From Lycium barbarum (lineage: Eukaryota > Streptophyta > Magnoliopsida > Solanales > Solanaceae), in the NCBI RefSeq assembly GCF_019175385.1, contig NC_083346.1, positions 86,318,543-86,382,542 on the forward strand: 64,000 bases of DNA, in the 5' to 3' direction. The notes under the pieces were generated by a model. It did no database searches and was not told where the DNA came from. It saw nothing but the letters and a program-made list of their open reading frames with translations. Shown one piece after another: positions 24,049 to 36,330 of this stretch. Numbering within the stretch: the stretch's first letter is position 1; every line of letters starts with the position of its first letter. The translations under genes and the position numbers were made by a program.

Positions 24049-24085
24049 CAGTACATATTTCGTACTGACCCCCTTTCTTCGGGGG
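24049..24085 (+). promoter_or_regulatory. Twin hairpin module in E3 LTR
   Basis: CAGTAC (24049-24054) pairs with GTACTG (24062-24067) across 7 nt. CCCCC (24069-24073) pairs with GGGGG (24081-24085) across 7 nt. The module is followed by the invariant CATGCCCGCAGG block. The second hairpin's arms differ between families yet remain complementary. Confidence 0.6.
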
Positions 24086-24625
24086 CTGCGCTTCATGCCC
24101 GCAGGTACAGATGTTCGTTCAGCTGACCCTCCAGTGTAGGATACTTATTCTGCTATTTGGAGTACTCCCTTTGAGCCGGAGTTCATATTTTTGGTACATA
24201 TCTTTTGTTATACATGTTTCTGTATATATGACTATTTGGGGTACGGCGGGGCCCTGTCCCGTCATATGTTTCTATTATGGTTTGTAGAGGCCTTTAGATA
24301 TATGTGTGGGTCATGGGTCATGTTTGTTCGATTATGTTTGTGATTTGTGCCTTAAGCGGTCTCGTTTGCTATTATGGCCAAAACGGCCCACCTGTTTGTA
24401 TATGTGTGTATATTCGGGCGATGTGTATTCCGCCAGCCTGCCGGCTTTTGGTATGATATTTTGTTACAGGTGACCGCTTAAGATGACGTCTGTTTTCAGT
24501 ATCTGTTCAAAATAACATATGTTAAATTTGAATAAGTCTTTGATATGTCGATCTGGTAAGCAAGTCTGTATGGGTGTCCAGTTAGGGCACTAGTCACGGC
24601 CCACGGGGCTGGGTCGTGACAAAAG

Positions 24626-24639
24626 TGGTATCAGAGCGG
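24626..24639 (+). promoter_or_regulatory. E3 primer binding site (tRNA-iMet type)
   Basis: TGGTATCAGAGCGG begins 5 bases after the LTR end; its first 12 bases match the consensus perfectly. Confidence 0.95.
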
Positions 24640-24680
24640 TTTGTCCTCGGAATGTCTACAGGTCGTGTCTTGTAGAGTCT

Positions 24681-24716
24681 TGTTTATCAGTGTGTTGTGC
24701 ACCACATCTATAAACA
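24681..24716 (+). promoter_or_regulatory. Leader stem-loop with GTGCAC loop (E3)
   Basis: Outer arms are TGTTTAT (24681-24687) and ATAAACA (24710-24716), inner arms TGTG/CACA, loop TT-GTGCAC (hexamer 24697-24702, a palindrome). It begins 55 nt after the primer site starts. Confidence 0.65.
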
Positions 24717-24815
24717 GGAGGCTACAGGACATTTAGGGTGTTACCTTTCTTTGGATCTTAGATCGTGCGATAGAGCTGTGCTATTAGGATGATTTCTTTC
24801 TGACCGACTGTTATG

Positions 24816-24822
24816 TTTACAG
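24816..24822 (+). promoter_or_regulatory. Candidate splice acceptor before E3 gag
   Basis: The pyrimidine-rich run ending TTTACAG stops 2 bases before the gag ATG at 24825. Confidence 0.5.
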
Positions 24823-24824
24823 TG

Positions 24825-27800
24825 ATGCCTCCGAAGAAGATGACGGCTGCCCAGAAGGGCAAAGCAGTGGTAGGAGAGACCAGCCAGATACAGAGAGTCA
24901 CTCTGGCTCGTGCTCAGATGATGCCCGATATTGCACCCCAGTCGGAGGGTTCTGCTACACCTCCACCAGAGGAGCCTGGAGCGGCTCCACCATTTGCTCC
25001 AGAGGCTCCAGGTCCCGAGCCTCCAACTCCTCATCCAGGGGCGGAGGATCGAGAGATGAGGGACGCTGTGCAGTTATTGACGACATTAGTAGCAGGGCAG
25101 GCTCGCAGACGCGGGCTAGGGGGTGATGATGGTGACAGACGTGATAGTTTGAGGGTCCGTGATTTCTTGACTTGTAATCCCCCAGAGTTCTTCGGGTCTA
25201 AGCCCGGGGAGGACCCCCAGGATTTAATTCGACAGATGCAACGCACACTGAGACTGGTCAGGGCTTCCGAGACTGAGTCTGTCGAGCTGGCTTCACACAG
25301 ATTGCGGGACGTAGCGATTAATTGGTACGAGTCTTAGGAGCTGTCCAGAGGCGAGGATGCTCCTCCAGCTGTATGGGATGAGTTTACAACAGCTTTTCTC
25401 AACCACTTTTTGCCCCCAAAGTTGTGGCGGGCGAGAGTCGAGGCAGAGAGGCAGGAATGTCCGAGAGTACAACTTGGAGTTTGATTCTCTGGCCAGATAT
25501 GCACCTACCATAGTAGCTGATATGGCTGACCGGATGCATCGGTACGTGATATGGCTGGATCATTATTTGGTGGATAGATGTATGATGATGGCGTCACAGA
25601 CTGGGATTGACATTGCCCGGTTACAGGCCTACGCACAGGGTATGGAGGACCGGCACAGAGGGCGCCAGCCTGATAGGGATCGTGACAAGAGGCAGCCCAA
25701 GAGGGCTAGATCAGCCAGTCATTCAGGGGAGTCTCGAGGCGTGTAGCCTCAGCAGCAGTATAGTATATATCCCCCTCACTCAGGCCGGAGTTCGCGTCCA
25801 CAGTCTACAGGCAGACGATTTGACGGTGCAGGGCACTCAGGAGCGGGCCAGAGCTCCAGGGCTTCAGGTTCGCAGGTGAGCCGAGGTTCCAGCCAGGCGA
25901 GGCCACCTATGCCTCGATATTCTTATTGTGGGTGGTCTCATCCAGGAGAGTGCTACCGAACTATAGGAGCCTGTTTTTCTTGTGGCCACCAGGACCATAT
26001 TATGAGAGATTGCCCGCTGGCGGGTGGTTCTGGTGGTGCAGCTCAGCCGACGGGATCAGCTGCTGGTTCGTCTTCCACTCCTATAGCTATGCGCCCTGTG
26101 GGGCAGGGTATGCCAGCACCAGCGGGCCGCGGTAGAGGCCGTGGCGGGGTTTCTGATTCTAGCGGTCCTTCAAACCGCATATATGCATTGGCTAGCCGAC
26201 AGGATCAGGAGGCGTCGCCAAATGTAGTCATAGGTACATTATTGGTCTTTTCTCGAGCTGTATATGCATTGATCGATCCAGGTTCTACTTTATCATATAT
26301 TTCTCCCCTCGTTGCTAGTAAAATTGGGATAACACCTGAACCTATAGAGCCGTTCGAGGTAGCTACGCCGGTCGGGGATTTTATTATAGCGAGGCAGGTA
26401 TATAAGGATTGTTTTGTGATTATATGTGGCCGTTACACTAAGACCGATTTAGTAGAATTAGATATGGAGGAATTCGATGTTATCATAGGCATGGATTGGT
26501 TAGCCTCCTGTTATGCTAATGTTGACTGCCAGAAAAAGGTAGTTCGTTTCCAGTTTCCAGGGGAACCAGTTATAGAATGGGCAGAAAATACAGCATCGCC
26601 GATGGGTAAGTTTATTTCATACCTCAAGGCCAGGAAGATGATTCAGAAAGGGTATATTTATCATTTGTTCCGTGCGCATGATACTAAAGCAGAAACACCT
26701 ACTCTCCAGTCAGTTCCGGTTGTTAATGAATTTCCAGATGTATTTCCGGATGAGCTTCCAGGTCTCCCACCTGAGCGGGAGATAGAATTCACGATAGATG
26801 TATTGCCAGATACCCAGCCTATATCTATTCCTCCTTACAGAATGGCACCTGCAGAATTGAAAGAATGAAAAGAGCAGCTGAAGGACTTATTAGAAAAAGG
26901 CTTCATCAGACCCAGTACATCACCCTGGGGAGCACCAGTATTGTTTGTAAGAAATAAAGATGGGTCGCTGCGGATGTGTGTTGATTACAGATAGCTGAAT
27001 AAAGTGACTATAAAGAATAAATATCGCCTCCCTCGGATTGATGATTTATTTGACTAGTTGCAGGGTGCTAAATATTTTTCGAAGATAGATTTGCGCTCGG
27101 GCTATCATCAGGTGCGGGTACGAGAGGCAGACATTCCGAAGACTGCTTTCAGGACCCGATATGGGCATTATGAGTTCAGGGTGATGTCTTTTGGGCTAAC
27201 TAATGCGCCAGCAGTGTTTATAGATTTGATGAATCAGGTATTCAGGCCGTTCCTAGACATGTTCGTGATTGTATTTATTGATGATATTCTGGTTTATTCC
27301 CGTTCAGCAGAGGAGCATTCAGATCATCTAAGGACCGTACTTGGCACACTTCGGCAACATAAATTATATGCTAAGTTCTCCAAATGTGAATTCTGGTTAA
27401 CCTCAGTAGCATTCTTGGGGCATATTGTCGGAGAAGATGGTATTCGGGTCGATACACAGAAGATCGAGGCTGTACAGAATTGGCCTAGGCCTACGACACC
27501 GACTGAGGTACACAGTTTTCTGGGATTAGCAGGGTATTACAGAAGTTTTGTGGAGAATTTTTCTTCTATTGCAGCACCATTAACGAAGCTAATTCAGAAG
27601 GCAGCAAAATTTTAGTGGACTGATGCTTGTGAACGCAACTTCCAGTTGCTGAAGGAAAAATTGATTATAGCTCTAGTTCTAACTCTTCCAGAGGGATCAG
27701 ATGGGTATGTTATCTATTGTGATGCTTCCGGTATTGGGGATAGGTTGTGTATTAATGCAGCATGGTCGAGTTATAGCCTATGCTTCCCGGCAGCTCAGAC

Positions 27801-29657
27801 CGCACAAGAGAAATTATCCTACTCATGATCTGGAACTAGCCGTGGTAATTCATGCTTTGAAGATATGGCGGAATTACTTATATGGGGTCCATGTTGATAT
27901 CTATACGGACCACAAAAGCCTTCAGTATATTTTTAAGCAAAAGGAACTGAATTTGCGGCAGAGAAGATGGCTCGAATTACTAAAAGATTATGATGTTGAC
28001 ATTTTGTATCATCCTGGAAAAGCCAATGTTGTAGCAGATGCACTTAACCGCAAGTCTATGGGCAGTTTGATCGGCGTGCATCCAGGAAAGAAAGAATTAG
28101 TTCGTGAGATTCATCAGCTGGCCAGTCTTGAAGTTCGTTTGGCCGATTCTGGAAATATTGGGGTTTCTGTTCAAGAAGTTGCTGAATCATCTATTATGGA
28201 AGAGTTAAAACGACGTCAGTTCGAGGATCCTATTCTGGTATAGTACAGAGACACAGCCCACGATAGGGAAAAGACCCAGTTCGAAATTTCACCTGACGGA
28301 GTATTATTATATAGAGGCAGGTTATGTGTGCCTGACGTTGCGGGGCTGCGGCGGCAGATTATGGGAGAGGCACATCATGCTCGGTATTCTGTTCATCCTG
28401 GATCCACTAAAATGTACCATGATCTCAGATGCTTATATTGGTGGGATGGTATGGAAAGAGATGTCGCATAGTTCGTTGCTCAGTGCCCAAATTGCCAACA
28501 GTTAAAATCGAGCATCAAAAGCCCGGTGGATTGTTACAGGAAATGGAAATTCCAGCTTGGAAATGGGAAATAATTAATATGGATTTCATTACAGGTTTAC
28601 CGCACACTCCACGCAGGTATGATTCTATATGGGTTATTGTTGATAGGCTGACAAAATCAGCCCATTTTCTTCCGGTCAAGACTACTTACTCGGCTGAGGA
28701 TTATGCCAGATTGTACATTAGAGAGATAGTAAGACTTCACGGAGTCCCTATATCTATTATAACCGACCGGGGTGCCTAGTTTACGGCTAACTTCTGGAGG
28801 TCATTTCAAGACGGATTAGGGACTCAAGTGAGTCTAAGTACAGCATTCCATCCTCAGTCTGACGGGCAGGCCGAGCGTACTATTCAAACACTGGAAGATA
28901 TGCTACGGGCCTGTGTTATTGATTTCCGAGGTAGTTGGGATGATCATTTGTCGCTTATTGAATTTGCTTATAATAACAGTTATCATTCCAGCATCCAGAT
29001 GGCACCGTATGAAGCCTTATATGGTAGAAAATGCAGATCTCCGATTGCTTGGTTCGATGTGGGTGAAACTAAATTGATTGGGCCATATATGATTCAGCAA
29101 GCAGTCGATAAGGTGAAACTTATTCGGGAGCGGTTATTAGCAGCCCAGAGTCGACAGAAATAATATGCAGATAAACGACGTCGGCCTTTAGAGTTCCAAA
29201 TTGGTGACTGGGTATTTCTGAAAGTGTCACCTATGAAAGGTGTAATGAGATTCGGCACAAAGGAAAGCTCAGTCCGCGATATATTGGGCCTTATCAGGTT
29301 CTTCGAAAGATAGGCGAGGTCGCCTACGAGCTAGACTTACCATCTGATCTGGAGGCAGTACATCCGGTATTCCATGTATCAATGCTCCGTAAGTGTATTG
29401 GTGATCCTTCCAGAATATTTCCTATAGAGGATATCCAGGTAACTGGGGAGCTGTCCTACGAAGAACAACCTGTAGCTATTTTGGATCGTCAGGTGAGGAG
29501 ACTGCGCACCAAGGATGTGCCCTCTGTTAAGGTCTTGTGGCGAAACAATAATCGAGAAGAAATGACCTGGGAAACGGAGGACGAGATGAAGAAGAAGTAT
29601 CCTCACTTGTTTCCTATGTCCACAGGTAATCTAAATTCCTTAAACTGGTTATATTGA
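24825..29657 (+). pseudogene. gag-pol: E3 gag-pol polyprotein, broken
   Basis: It starts MPPKKMTAAQKGK at ATG 24825. Order: gag core (about 25170-25600), an intact zinc knuckle [14 protein letters not shown] (about 25972-26013), protease with [14 protein letters not shown] (about 26260) and IGMDWL (about 26487), RT with 'RSGYHQVRV' and the FIDD active site (about 27275), RNase H with 'CDASG' and '[10 protein letters not shown]', integrase with 'CPNCQQ', 'TDRG' and 'SDGQAERT', then a chromodomain-like end 'ILDRQVRRLRTKDVPSVKVLW' (about 29480-29540). In-frame stops begin at 25335, 25744, 26866, 26992, 27055, 27613, 28241, 28469, 28777 and 29161. Frameshifts lie at about 25420, 27733 (extra G), 28498 (one base lost) and 29262 (one base lost). 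It cannot make a full polyprotein. Confidence 0.93.
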
Positions 29658-29734
29658 TCGGCGAATAAGTTATATGTGTTGTCCATAAAAAGAAACTCCC
29701 CCGAAATGCTTGCAAGACCCTATAAGGCTAGTTT

Positions 29735-29769
29735 AACATTCGAGGACGAATGTTCTAAAGGGGGGGAGG
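29735..29769 (+). promoter_or_regulatory. E3 pre-PPT hairpin and polypurine tract
   Basis: AACATTCG-AGGA-CGAATGTT (29735-29754) has perfect 8-bp arms. The purine run AAAGGGGGGGAGGA follows and ends at the 3' LTR (29771). Purine tracts prime plus-strand DNA synthesis. Confidence 0.85.
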
Positions 29770-29770
29770 A

Positions 29771-32689
29771 TGTTATATCCCGTAATTTTGCACATTCGGA
29801 TATATTGAAATAATTATGACTAATAAGAGATAAGGCAACATTTTGATCTTATTTAATATATATGTCATTTATGAAAAATATTGATGCGGAAATATCGAGG
29901 AAGGCTAAGGGAAAAATTGGGATTTTGAAAATTAGTTTTGTGAATTACAAAATATTAACCATAAGAAGTTGGGCTTGGAAAATCAAAAAAAAAAAAAGAG
30001 GCCCAACATTTTGTGGGTGGCCGGCCATGGCAATAAAAAGGGCCCAAGCCCATGTAAAATTTAAACCCATGTATTAAAAGGAAAAAGGGGCCACAAGTCA
30101 TTCATAATTCAAGAACTTTCAAGAACAACAAAACTTGAGAGAGCACAAGAAAGGGGCCATTCGGCCGGAAAAAAAAGAGAGAGAAAAATTTGGAGGCCTT
30201 CCAACTTTGATCCAAAAATTTTAATTTTCTAGTATTCTTGCTAATTCCAAGCCCCTATTCAACGTAGTATAATTATTAAAGCGAGAAAACCACTTTTGTG
30301 ACAAGTGCAAAATTCTATTCAAGTGGAAAAAGGTAAGAATTTCATGTTCTTTTATATGTTATGGAAGGTTATAAATGTTGTAGTAAGTAAAATTGAATGG
30401 AAATCATGGAACTATTATGTGTGTGTGTGTGTGTGGCCGTGTGGTATAGTTGGCGGAGGAAGATGAACAAATTTTATTTAGTATGTTAATTGTGTTGATT
30501 GTGGCCTTGGTGATGTAAATGGAAGAATAATGGTTCAAGTTGACATGGAAATTAGTTGTAGGTTGTTGTAGGAAATTATGCGATTTTAATATGGTTTTTA
30601 TGTAATTATGGAAGTGGAGTTGCTAAAGTGGAATTGTTGTTGTTGTTGATGAATTTGAAAGAAGAAAATGTGTCGTCGTAGTTTCGTTGCATTTGTAGAA
30701 GTTTCGGGTGGAATATGGTGTTAGTGGGATTGTTTGAATATTGCACAAATTGTTTAAAGCGTTCTTGAATTGTGTTCGAATGATCTTGGATTAGTAATGA
30801 ATATGTGAGCGTTGATATTGGCTTGAAAATACGTAGTTGAATTGAATGTGATAAGCTATGTAGAGATAAAAGGTTAGTAATGTTAGAATGCAATTTAAAT
30901 TGATTCTTGATGTTATTAGTATGGTTGTTGGTATTGTTGGTATGGTTGTTGATGAATTTGGCCGAGTTAAATTCTCGGGGATGTTGAATTTACAGGGGAG
31001 ATGCTGCCGAAATTTCTGTAGACAAGTACTAGTTAGAATTGGCTTTCTAAGTACTTGTAGCTAATGTTTGGTAATTGATAACGCTATTGTAGATATTGGA
31101 GAGCCCGAGCCTTGATTCGAGATTTGGTTAGTGAGCGATCGAGGTATGTAAAGCCTACCTTTCCTTCCTTTGGCATGACCCTTTTGAAATGAACAAAAAT
31201 GTATATGTATGCTTATAAAGAAAATCCTACTCTTAGAGCCACTAGGATGGCTAGCATCTTTGACTTCCATAAGCTATTGCATATGGCTTGATACATATTT
31301 GTGATATTCGAAGACTCTAGTTGTTATGTTTTCGAATGTTGTTCGAAAGAAAATCGAGATGGCTAAAGTCTTTGATGAAAATTTTGGTACGTAAATATGG
31401 CCCAAAAGTCTCCATTTGATTTGATCCATAATGTTATTCGAAAGTTTCCTAATATGATTATTTGATCCATAATGATGTTCGAAGGTTTTCTAATATGAAT
31501 GATACTTGAACTTCCAAGTATGGCTTATGAAATGTTTTTCAGAAGGTTCTGTACTTCAAAAGCTCGTAACTTTCTTATACTCACTCCGATTGACCCGAAT
31601 CTTATTTTTGAGCCTTCAGATGTTGGTAAATATATTTGTCCATCGAGTTTTGAAATTTATTTATGTACTTATATGCATATGGTTTCCTCACTACTCCGCT
31701 CGTGCATACTACTATGATATCGTTCGCCGGATCCCGGGCCGGTTTTGTGATCGTGCGCACTATGTCATATTCGGCAGTATGATGTGTTACGGTTTCCCGA
31801 GACCTCGCCATAGGGTCGGGTACCGCTTATATACGGCGTTATGATGTGATATGGCATATGATGTGTTTGATGTTGTGATATGTTATGATGATACGATATG
31901 TTCGGGGATTGTACGGAGATTTGAAACCTTCTGGAGTATGATGTGTTGTGGCACCAGCGTCGAAGTGGCGACCACGTTCCTGAGCCCTATGCATGATTCT
32001 TATTTGCATTATTTATATTTTCAGCACAGGTTTTGATATACTAATTCTGTATCCATTTTTCTGTACTTCTCACTTCAGTTATGATTCGGATTATTGTACT
32101 TCATGCTTTACATACTCAGTACATATTTTGTACTGACCCACTTTCTTCGGGGGCTGCGCTTCATGCCCGCAGGTACAGACGTTCGTTCAGCTGACCCTCC
32201 AGTGTAGGATACTTATTCTGCTATTTGGAGTACTCCCTTTGAGCCGTAGCTCATATTTTTGGTACATATCTTTTGTTATACATGTTTCTGTATATATGAC
32301 TATTTGGGGTACGGCGGGGCCCTTTCCCGTCATATGTTTCTGTTATGGTTTGTAGAGGCCTTTAGATATATGTGTGGGTCATGGGTCATGTTTGTTCGAT
32401 TATGTTTGTGATTTGTGCCTTAAACGGTCCCGTTTGCTATTATGGCCAAAACGGCCCACCTGTTTGTATATGTGTGTATATTCGGGCGATGTGTATTCTG
32501 CCAGCCTGCCGGCTTTTGGTATGATATTTTGTTACAGTTGACCGCTTAAGATGACGTCTGTTTTCAGTATCTGTTCAAAATAACATATGTTAAATTTGAA
32601 TAAGTCTTTGATATGTCGATCTGGTAAGCAAGTCTGTATGGGTGTCCAGTTAGGGCTCTAGTCACGGCCCACGGGGCTGGGTCGTGACA
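29771..32689 (+). repeat. E3 3' LTR (2919 bp)
   Basis: It is nearly identical to the 5' LTR over its whole length. A TG microsatellite at about 30417 is longer here. The CAGTAC/GTACTG repeat is at 32117-32135. Confidence 0.95.
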
Positions 32690-32694
32690 AGCAC

Positions 32695-35600
32695 CGTATT
32701 TATGCATTGGCTCGGCGACAGGATCTTAAGTCTTCCCCTGATATCGTCACAGGTTTATTATCGGTATTTTCTCATGATGTATATGATTTGATAGATCTAG
32801 ACTCCACATTGTCATATGTTACTCCTTATATTGCTGGGTGATTTGGGTTGAAACCGGAGTCAATTAACCCTTTTGAAGAATCTACACCCGTTGGTGAACC
32901 GGTAATAGATAGCTGAGTATATAGAAATTTTATAGTTGTGATTTGTAATCATCGTACTATGGCTGATTTACATGAGTTGAAAATGGTGGACTTTGATGTT
33001 ATTATGAGCATGGATTGGTTGGATTCTTGCTATGCCAATATCGATTGTAGAGCGAAGATGGTTCGCTTTTAGTTTTCGAGAGAACCAGTTTTGGAATGGA
33101 AGGGAAATATGGCATCTCCGAGAGGTAGGTTTATTTCCTATCTCAAGCCAAGGAAAATGATTACAAAAAGTTGTATTAACCATTTAGTCCGGGTTCAAGA
33201 TATAATCGCCGACTCTTCAGTCTGTGCCAATAGTGAATGTGTTTCCAGATGTATTCTCGGATGAGCTTCTAGGCCTTTCTCCAGAGCGGTAGATTGATTT
33301 TGCTATTGATGTGCTATAGAAGTGCTCCGCAGAGTTAAGAGAATTGAAGGACTTGCTTGAGTAAGGCTTCATAAGTCCTAGTTCATCCCCATGTGGAGCA
33401 CCCATGTTGTTTGTGAGGAAGAAAGATGGCTTCTTGCGAATGTACATTGACTATTGGCAACTGAATTAGGTGACGATCAAGAATAAATATTCGCTTCCAA
33501 GGATTGATGATTTATTTGATCAATTGCAGGGTGCCAGATGGTTTTTAAAAATAGATTTGAGATCCGGGGATCATCAGGTGAGAGTTAGGGAGGAAGATAT
33601 TTCTAAGACGACCTTCAGAACAAGATATGGTCATATCGAGTTCCGGGTAATGCCATTTGGGCTAACTAATGCACCAACAGTATTCATGGATTTGATGAAC
33701 AGTGTGTTCAGGCCATTCTTAGATTTATTTGTGATTGTGTTCATTGACGATATCCTGGTATATTCTCGATCCGAGGCAGAACATGCGGATCATTTACGTA
33801 CTGTCCTTAGAGTTCTCCAAACTTGAGAGCTATTTGCAAAATTTTCAAAGTGCGAGTTTTGGTTGAATTCGATGACCTTTTTGGGGCATATTATTTTAGC
33901 CGATGGTATTCGGGTAGATGCCCAAAAGATTGAGACTGTGAAGACTTGGCCAAGAGCTACAACGCCTACGGAGGTTCGTAGTTTTCTGGGCTTAGCAAGT
34001 TAATACAGATGATTTGTAAAAGGCTTTTCTTCTATCTTTGCACCACTCACGAAGTTAACCCGGAAATTAGCTAAATTTCAATGGACGGATGCTTGTGAAC
34101 GTAGTTTTCAAGAGTTAAAGAATAGATTAACTTCTACCCCAGTCTTGACACTTCCAGAGGGATCGGAAGGCTATGTTGTCAATTGTGACTCTTCAGGCGT
34201 TAGATTAGGGTATGTGTTGATACAACATGGTAAGGTGATCGCGTATGCTTCAAGGCAGTTGCGAAAACATGAGAAAAATTATCCAACCCATGATCTTGAG
34301 TTAGCTGCGGTGATTCATGCATTAAAGATGTGGAGACACTATTTGTATGGTGTCCATATGGATATCTATATGGATCACAAGAGCCTTCAGTATATTTTCA
34401 AGCAGAAACAATTGAATTTACGATAACGGCGATGGTTGGAGTTGTTGAAAGATTATGATGTTAACATCCTATATCATCCCGGGAAGGCAAACGTTGTGGC
34501 GGATGCTCTTAGCCGTAGATCTATGGGAAGTTTATGTGATGTTCAGCTAAAGAAAAGAGAGTTAGCTCATGAGCTCCAGCAATTAGCTAGCCTAGGAGTT
34601 CGGGTAGTGGACTCAGGCAATGTGGGAGCTACCATTTAGAATTCAGCAGTCTCGTCACTAGTGGTTGAAGTTAAAGAGTGCCAGTACAAGGATCTCATGC
34701 TAGTTCATTACAAAAATACACATCCTCAGAAGAAGAAGTCATCATTTGAGATTTCTAGAGATGGAGTTCTCCGATGCTGAGGCAGGTTATGTGTTCCAGA
34801 TGTCGCAGGATTACGCTACCAAGTATTGAGAGAAGTCCATTGTTCTCGTTATTCTGTTCACCCCGGAGCAACGAAATTGTATCATGATCTTAAATCCATA
34901 TACTGGTGGAATGGAATGAAGAAAGACATAGCGGAGTTCCTGGCCCAATGTCCTAATTGTCAGCAAGTGAAAATTGAGCATCAAAAGCCCAGTGTATTGT
35001 TGCAAGCTATGGAAATTTCAACTTGGAAATGGGAAGTGATTAATATGGACTTCATTGCAGGCTTGCCTTGTTCTAGGCATAAATATTATTCTATATGGGT
35101 AATTGTGGATAGACTTACGATGTCAGCTCATTTCCTACGAGTCAGGACTACATATGTAGCTGAAGATTATGCAAGGTTTTATGTCCAAGAGATAGTGCGA
35201 CTCCATGGTGTTCCAGTATCTATTATTTCTGATAAAGGGACACAGTTTACCGCAGTTTCTGGAAGTCTTTTCAGGAAGGTTTGGGGACTCAGGTGAGTCT
35301 TAGTACAACATTTCATCCACAAACATATAGGCAAGCTGCGCGTACCATCTAGACTCTAGAGGACATGCTACAGGCATGTGTGTTGGATTTTGGAGGTTGT
35401 TGAGATGATCACTTACCTCTAATTGAATTTGTGTATAACAATAGTTATCATTCTAGCATCCAAATGGACCCGTATGAGGCTTTGTATGGGCGCAAGTGCA
35501 GATCGCCAATTGGGTGGTTTGAAGTAGAGGAGACTACACTGATAGGGCCAAACTTGGTCCAACAAGCTATAGAGAATAGAGAAAGTCAAGCTCATATAGG

Positions 35601-36136
35601 ATCGGTTATTAATAGCTCAGAGTCGTCAGAAATCCTCTGCAGATAATCATCGAAGGAACTTAGAGTTTCAAGCGAAAGATTGGGTATTCTTGAAGGTTTC
35701 GCCAATGAAGGGCGTCATGAGATTTGGAAAAAAGGGAAAGCTTAGTCCTTGGTATATTGGACGTTATGAGGTTGTATACAAGGTAGGCCAAGTGGCTTAT
35801 GAATTAGATTTACTTTCAGATTTACAGTCAGTACATCCGGTTTTCTATGTATCAATGCTTCGTAAGTGCATTAGAGATCCTTCTAGAGTTGTACTGGTAG
35901 ATGATGTTCAAGTCACTATGCAATTATCCTACGAAGAAGTTCCCACTGCCATTCTAGATAGGCAAGTACGGAGACTCAGAACCAAAGATGTAGCTTCACT
36001 TAAAGTCTTATGGAGAAATAATAACAGAGAGGAAAGGACCTGTGGAGCGGAAGAAGACATGAAGTTTAGATACCCGCATTTATTTCCACCTTCAGAGGAG
36101 ACTCAGGCAGAGACACCGTTTCCCCCAGGTATGTAA
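32695..36136 (+). pseudogene. pol: E2 protease-RT-RNase H-integrase-chromodomain, broken
   Basis: This continues E2's polyprotein after E3, opening with RIYALARRQD. Protease is decayed: 'LIDLDSTLSYVTP' has lost the G of DxG. RT remnants include 'RKKDGFLRM', 'RSGDHQVRV' (33555-33600) and an intact FIDD motif (about 33743). RNase H ('HKSLQYIF' about 34377) and integrase (HHCC with 'CPNCQQVK' about 34953, 'SDKGTQFT' about 35228) follow. The last open piece (35690-36136) holds the C-terminal 'GKLSPWYIGRYEV' and chromodomain-like 'ILDRQVRRLRTKDVASLKVLW'. More than a dozen stops and at least three frameshifts are visible, and the integrase 'SDGQAERT' motif is mutated (QTYRQAART). It is more decayed than E3. 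Confidence 0.92.
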
Positions 36137-36296
36137 TGCTTTCTTCGATGTTTTCTTGGTCGTGTGTGGCCGTGGTTATTGATGTTGTTGTTGTAGCCCT
36201 GTGAGGCGATATATTTTGGGTTGCTATGATAGGATGGTAGTGCCATATTACAGGGGAAACTCTGGCAAAATTGTTGTAGAATCCCCAAGAGTCTAT

Positions 36297-36329
36297 CATT
36301 CGAGGATGAATGTTCTTAAGAGGGGGAGA
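36297..36329 (+). promoter_or_regulatory. E2 pre-PPT hairpin and polypurine tract
   Basis: CATTC (36297-36301) pairs with GAATG (36308-36312), and AAGAGGGGGAGA (36318-36329) abuts the 3' LTR. Confidence 0.85.
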
Positions 36330-36330
36330 A

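Larger units (their letters stand above)
21708..24621 (+). repeat. E3 5' LTR (2914 bp)
   Basis: It starts TGTTATAATCC and ends GGGTCGTGACA. It contains the palindrome TGGCCGGCCA (21954-21963) with nearby GGCCCA/GCCCA motifs (site II/TCP-type), a TATTAAAAG box (about 22008), a splice donor (22266-22273), CAGTAC/GTACTG (24049-24067), CCCCC/GGGGG (24069-24085) and GGCGGG/CCCGTC (24245-24263). Confidence 0.95.
21708..32689 (+). mobile_element. E3: young Ty3/Gypsy chromovirus nested in E2
   Basis: It is 10,982 bp with LTRs of 2914 and 2919 bp, TG..CA ends and the duplication AGCAC (21703-21707 and 32690-32694). Primer site, purine tract and full gag-pol order are present. By eye the LTRs differ at roughly 30-35 positions (about 1%), so insertion is recent, under about one million years at usual plant LTR rates. 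The coding region nevertheless carries ten in-frame stops and several frameshifts. Style and chromodomain-like C-terminus place it with Tekay/Del-type chromoviruses. Confidence 0.95.
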
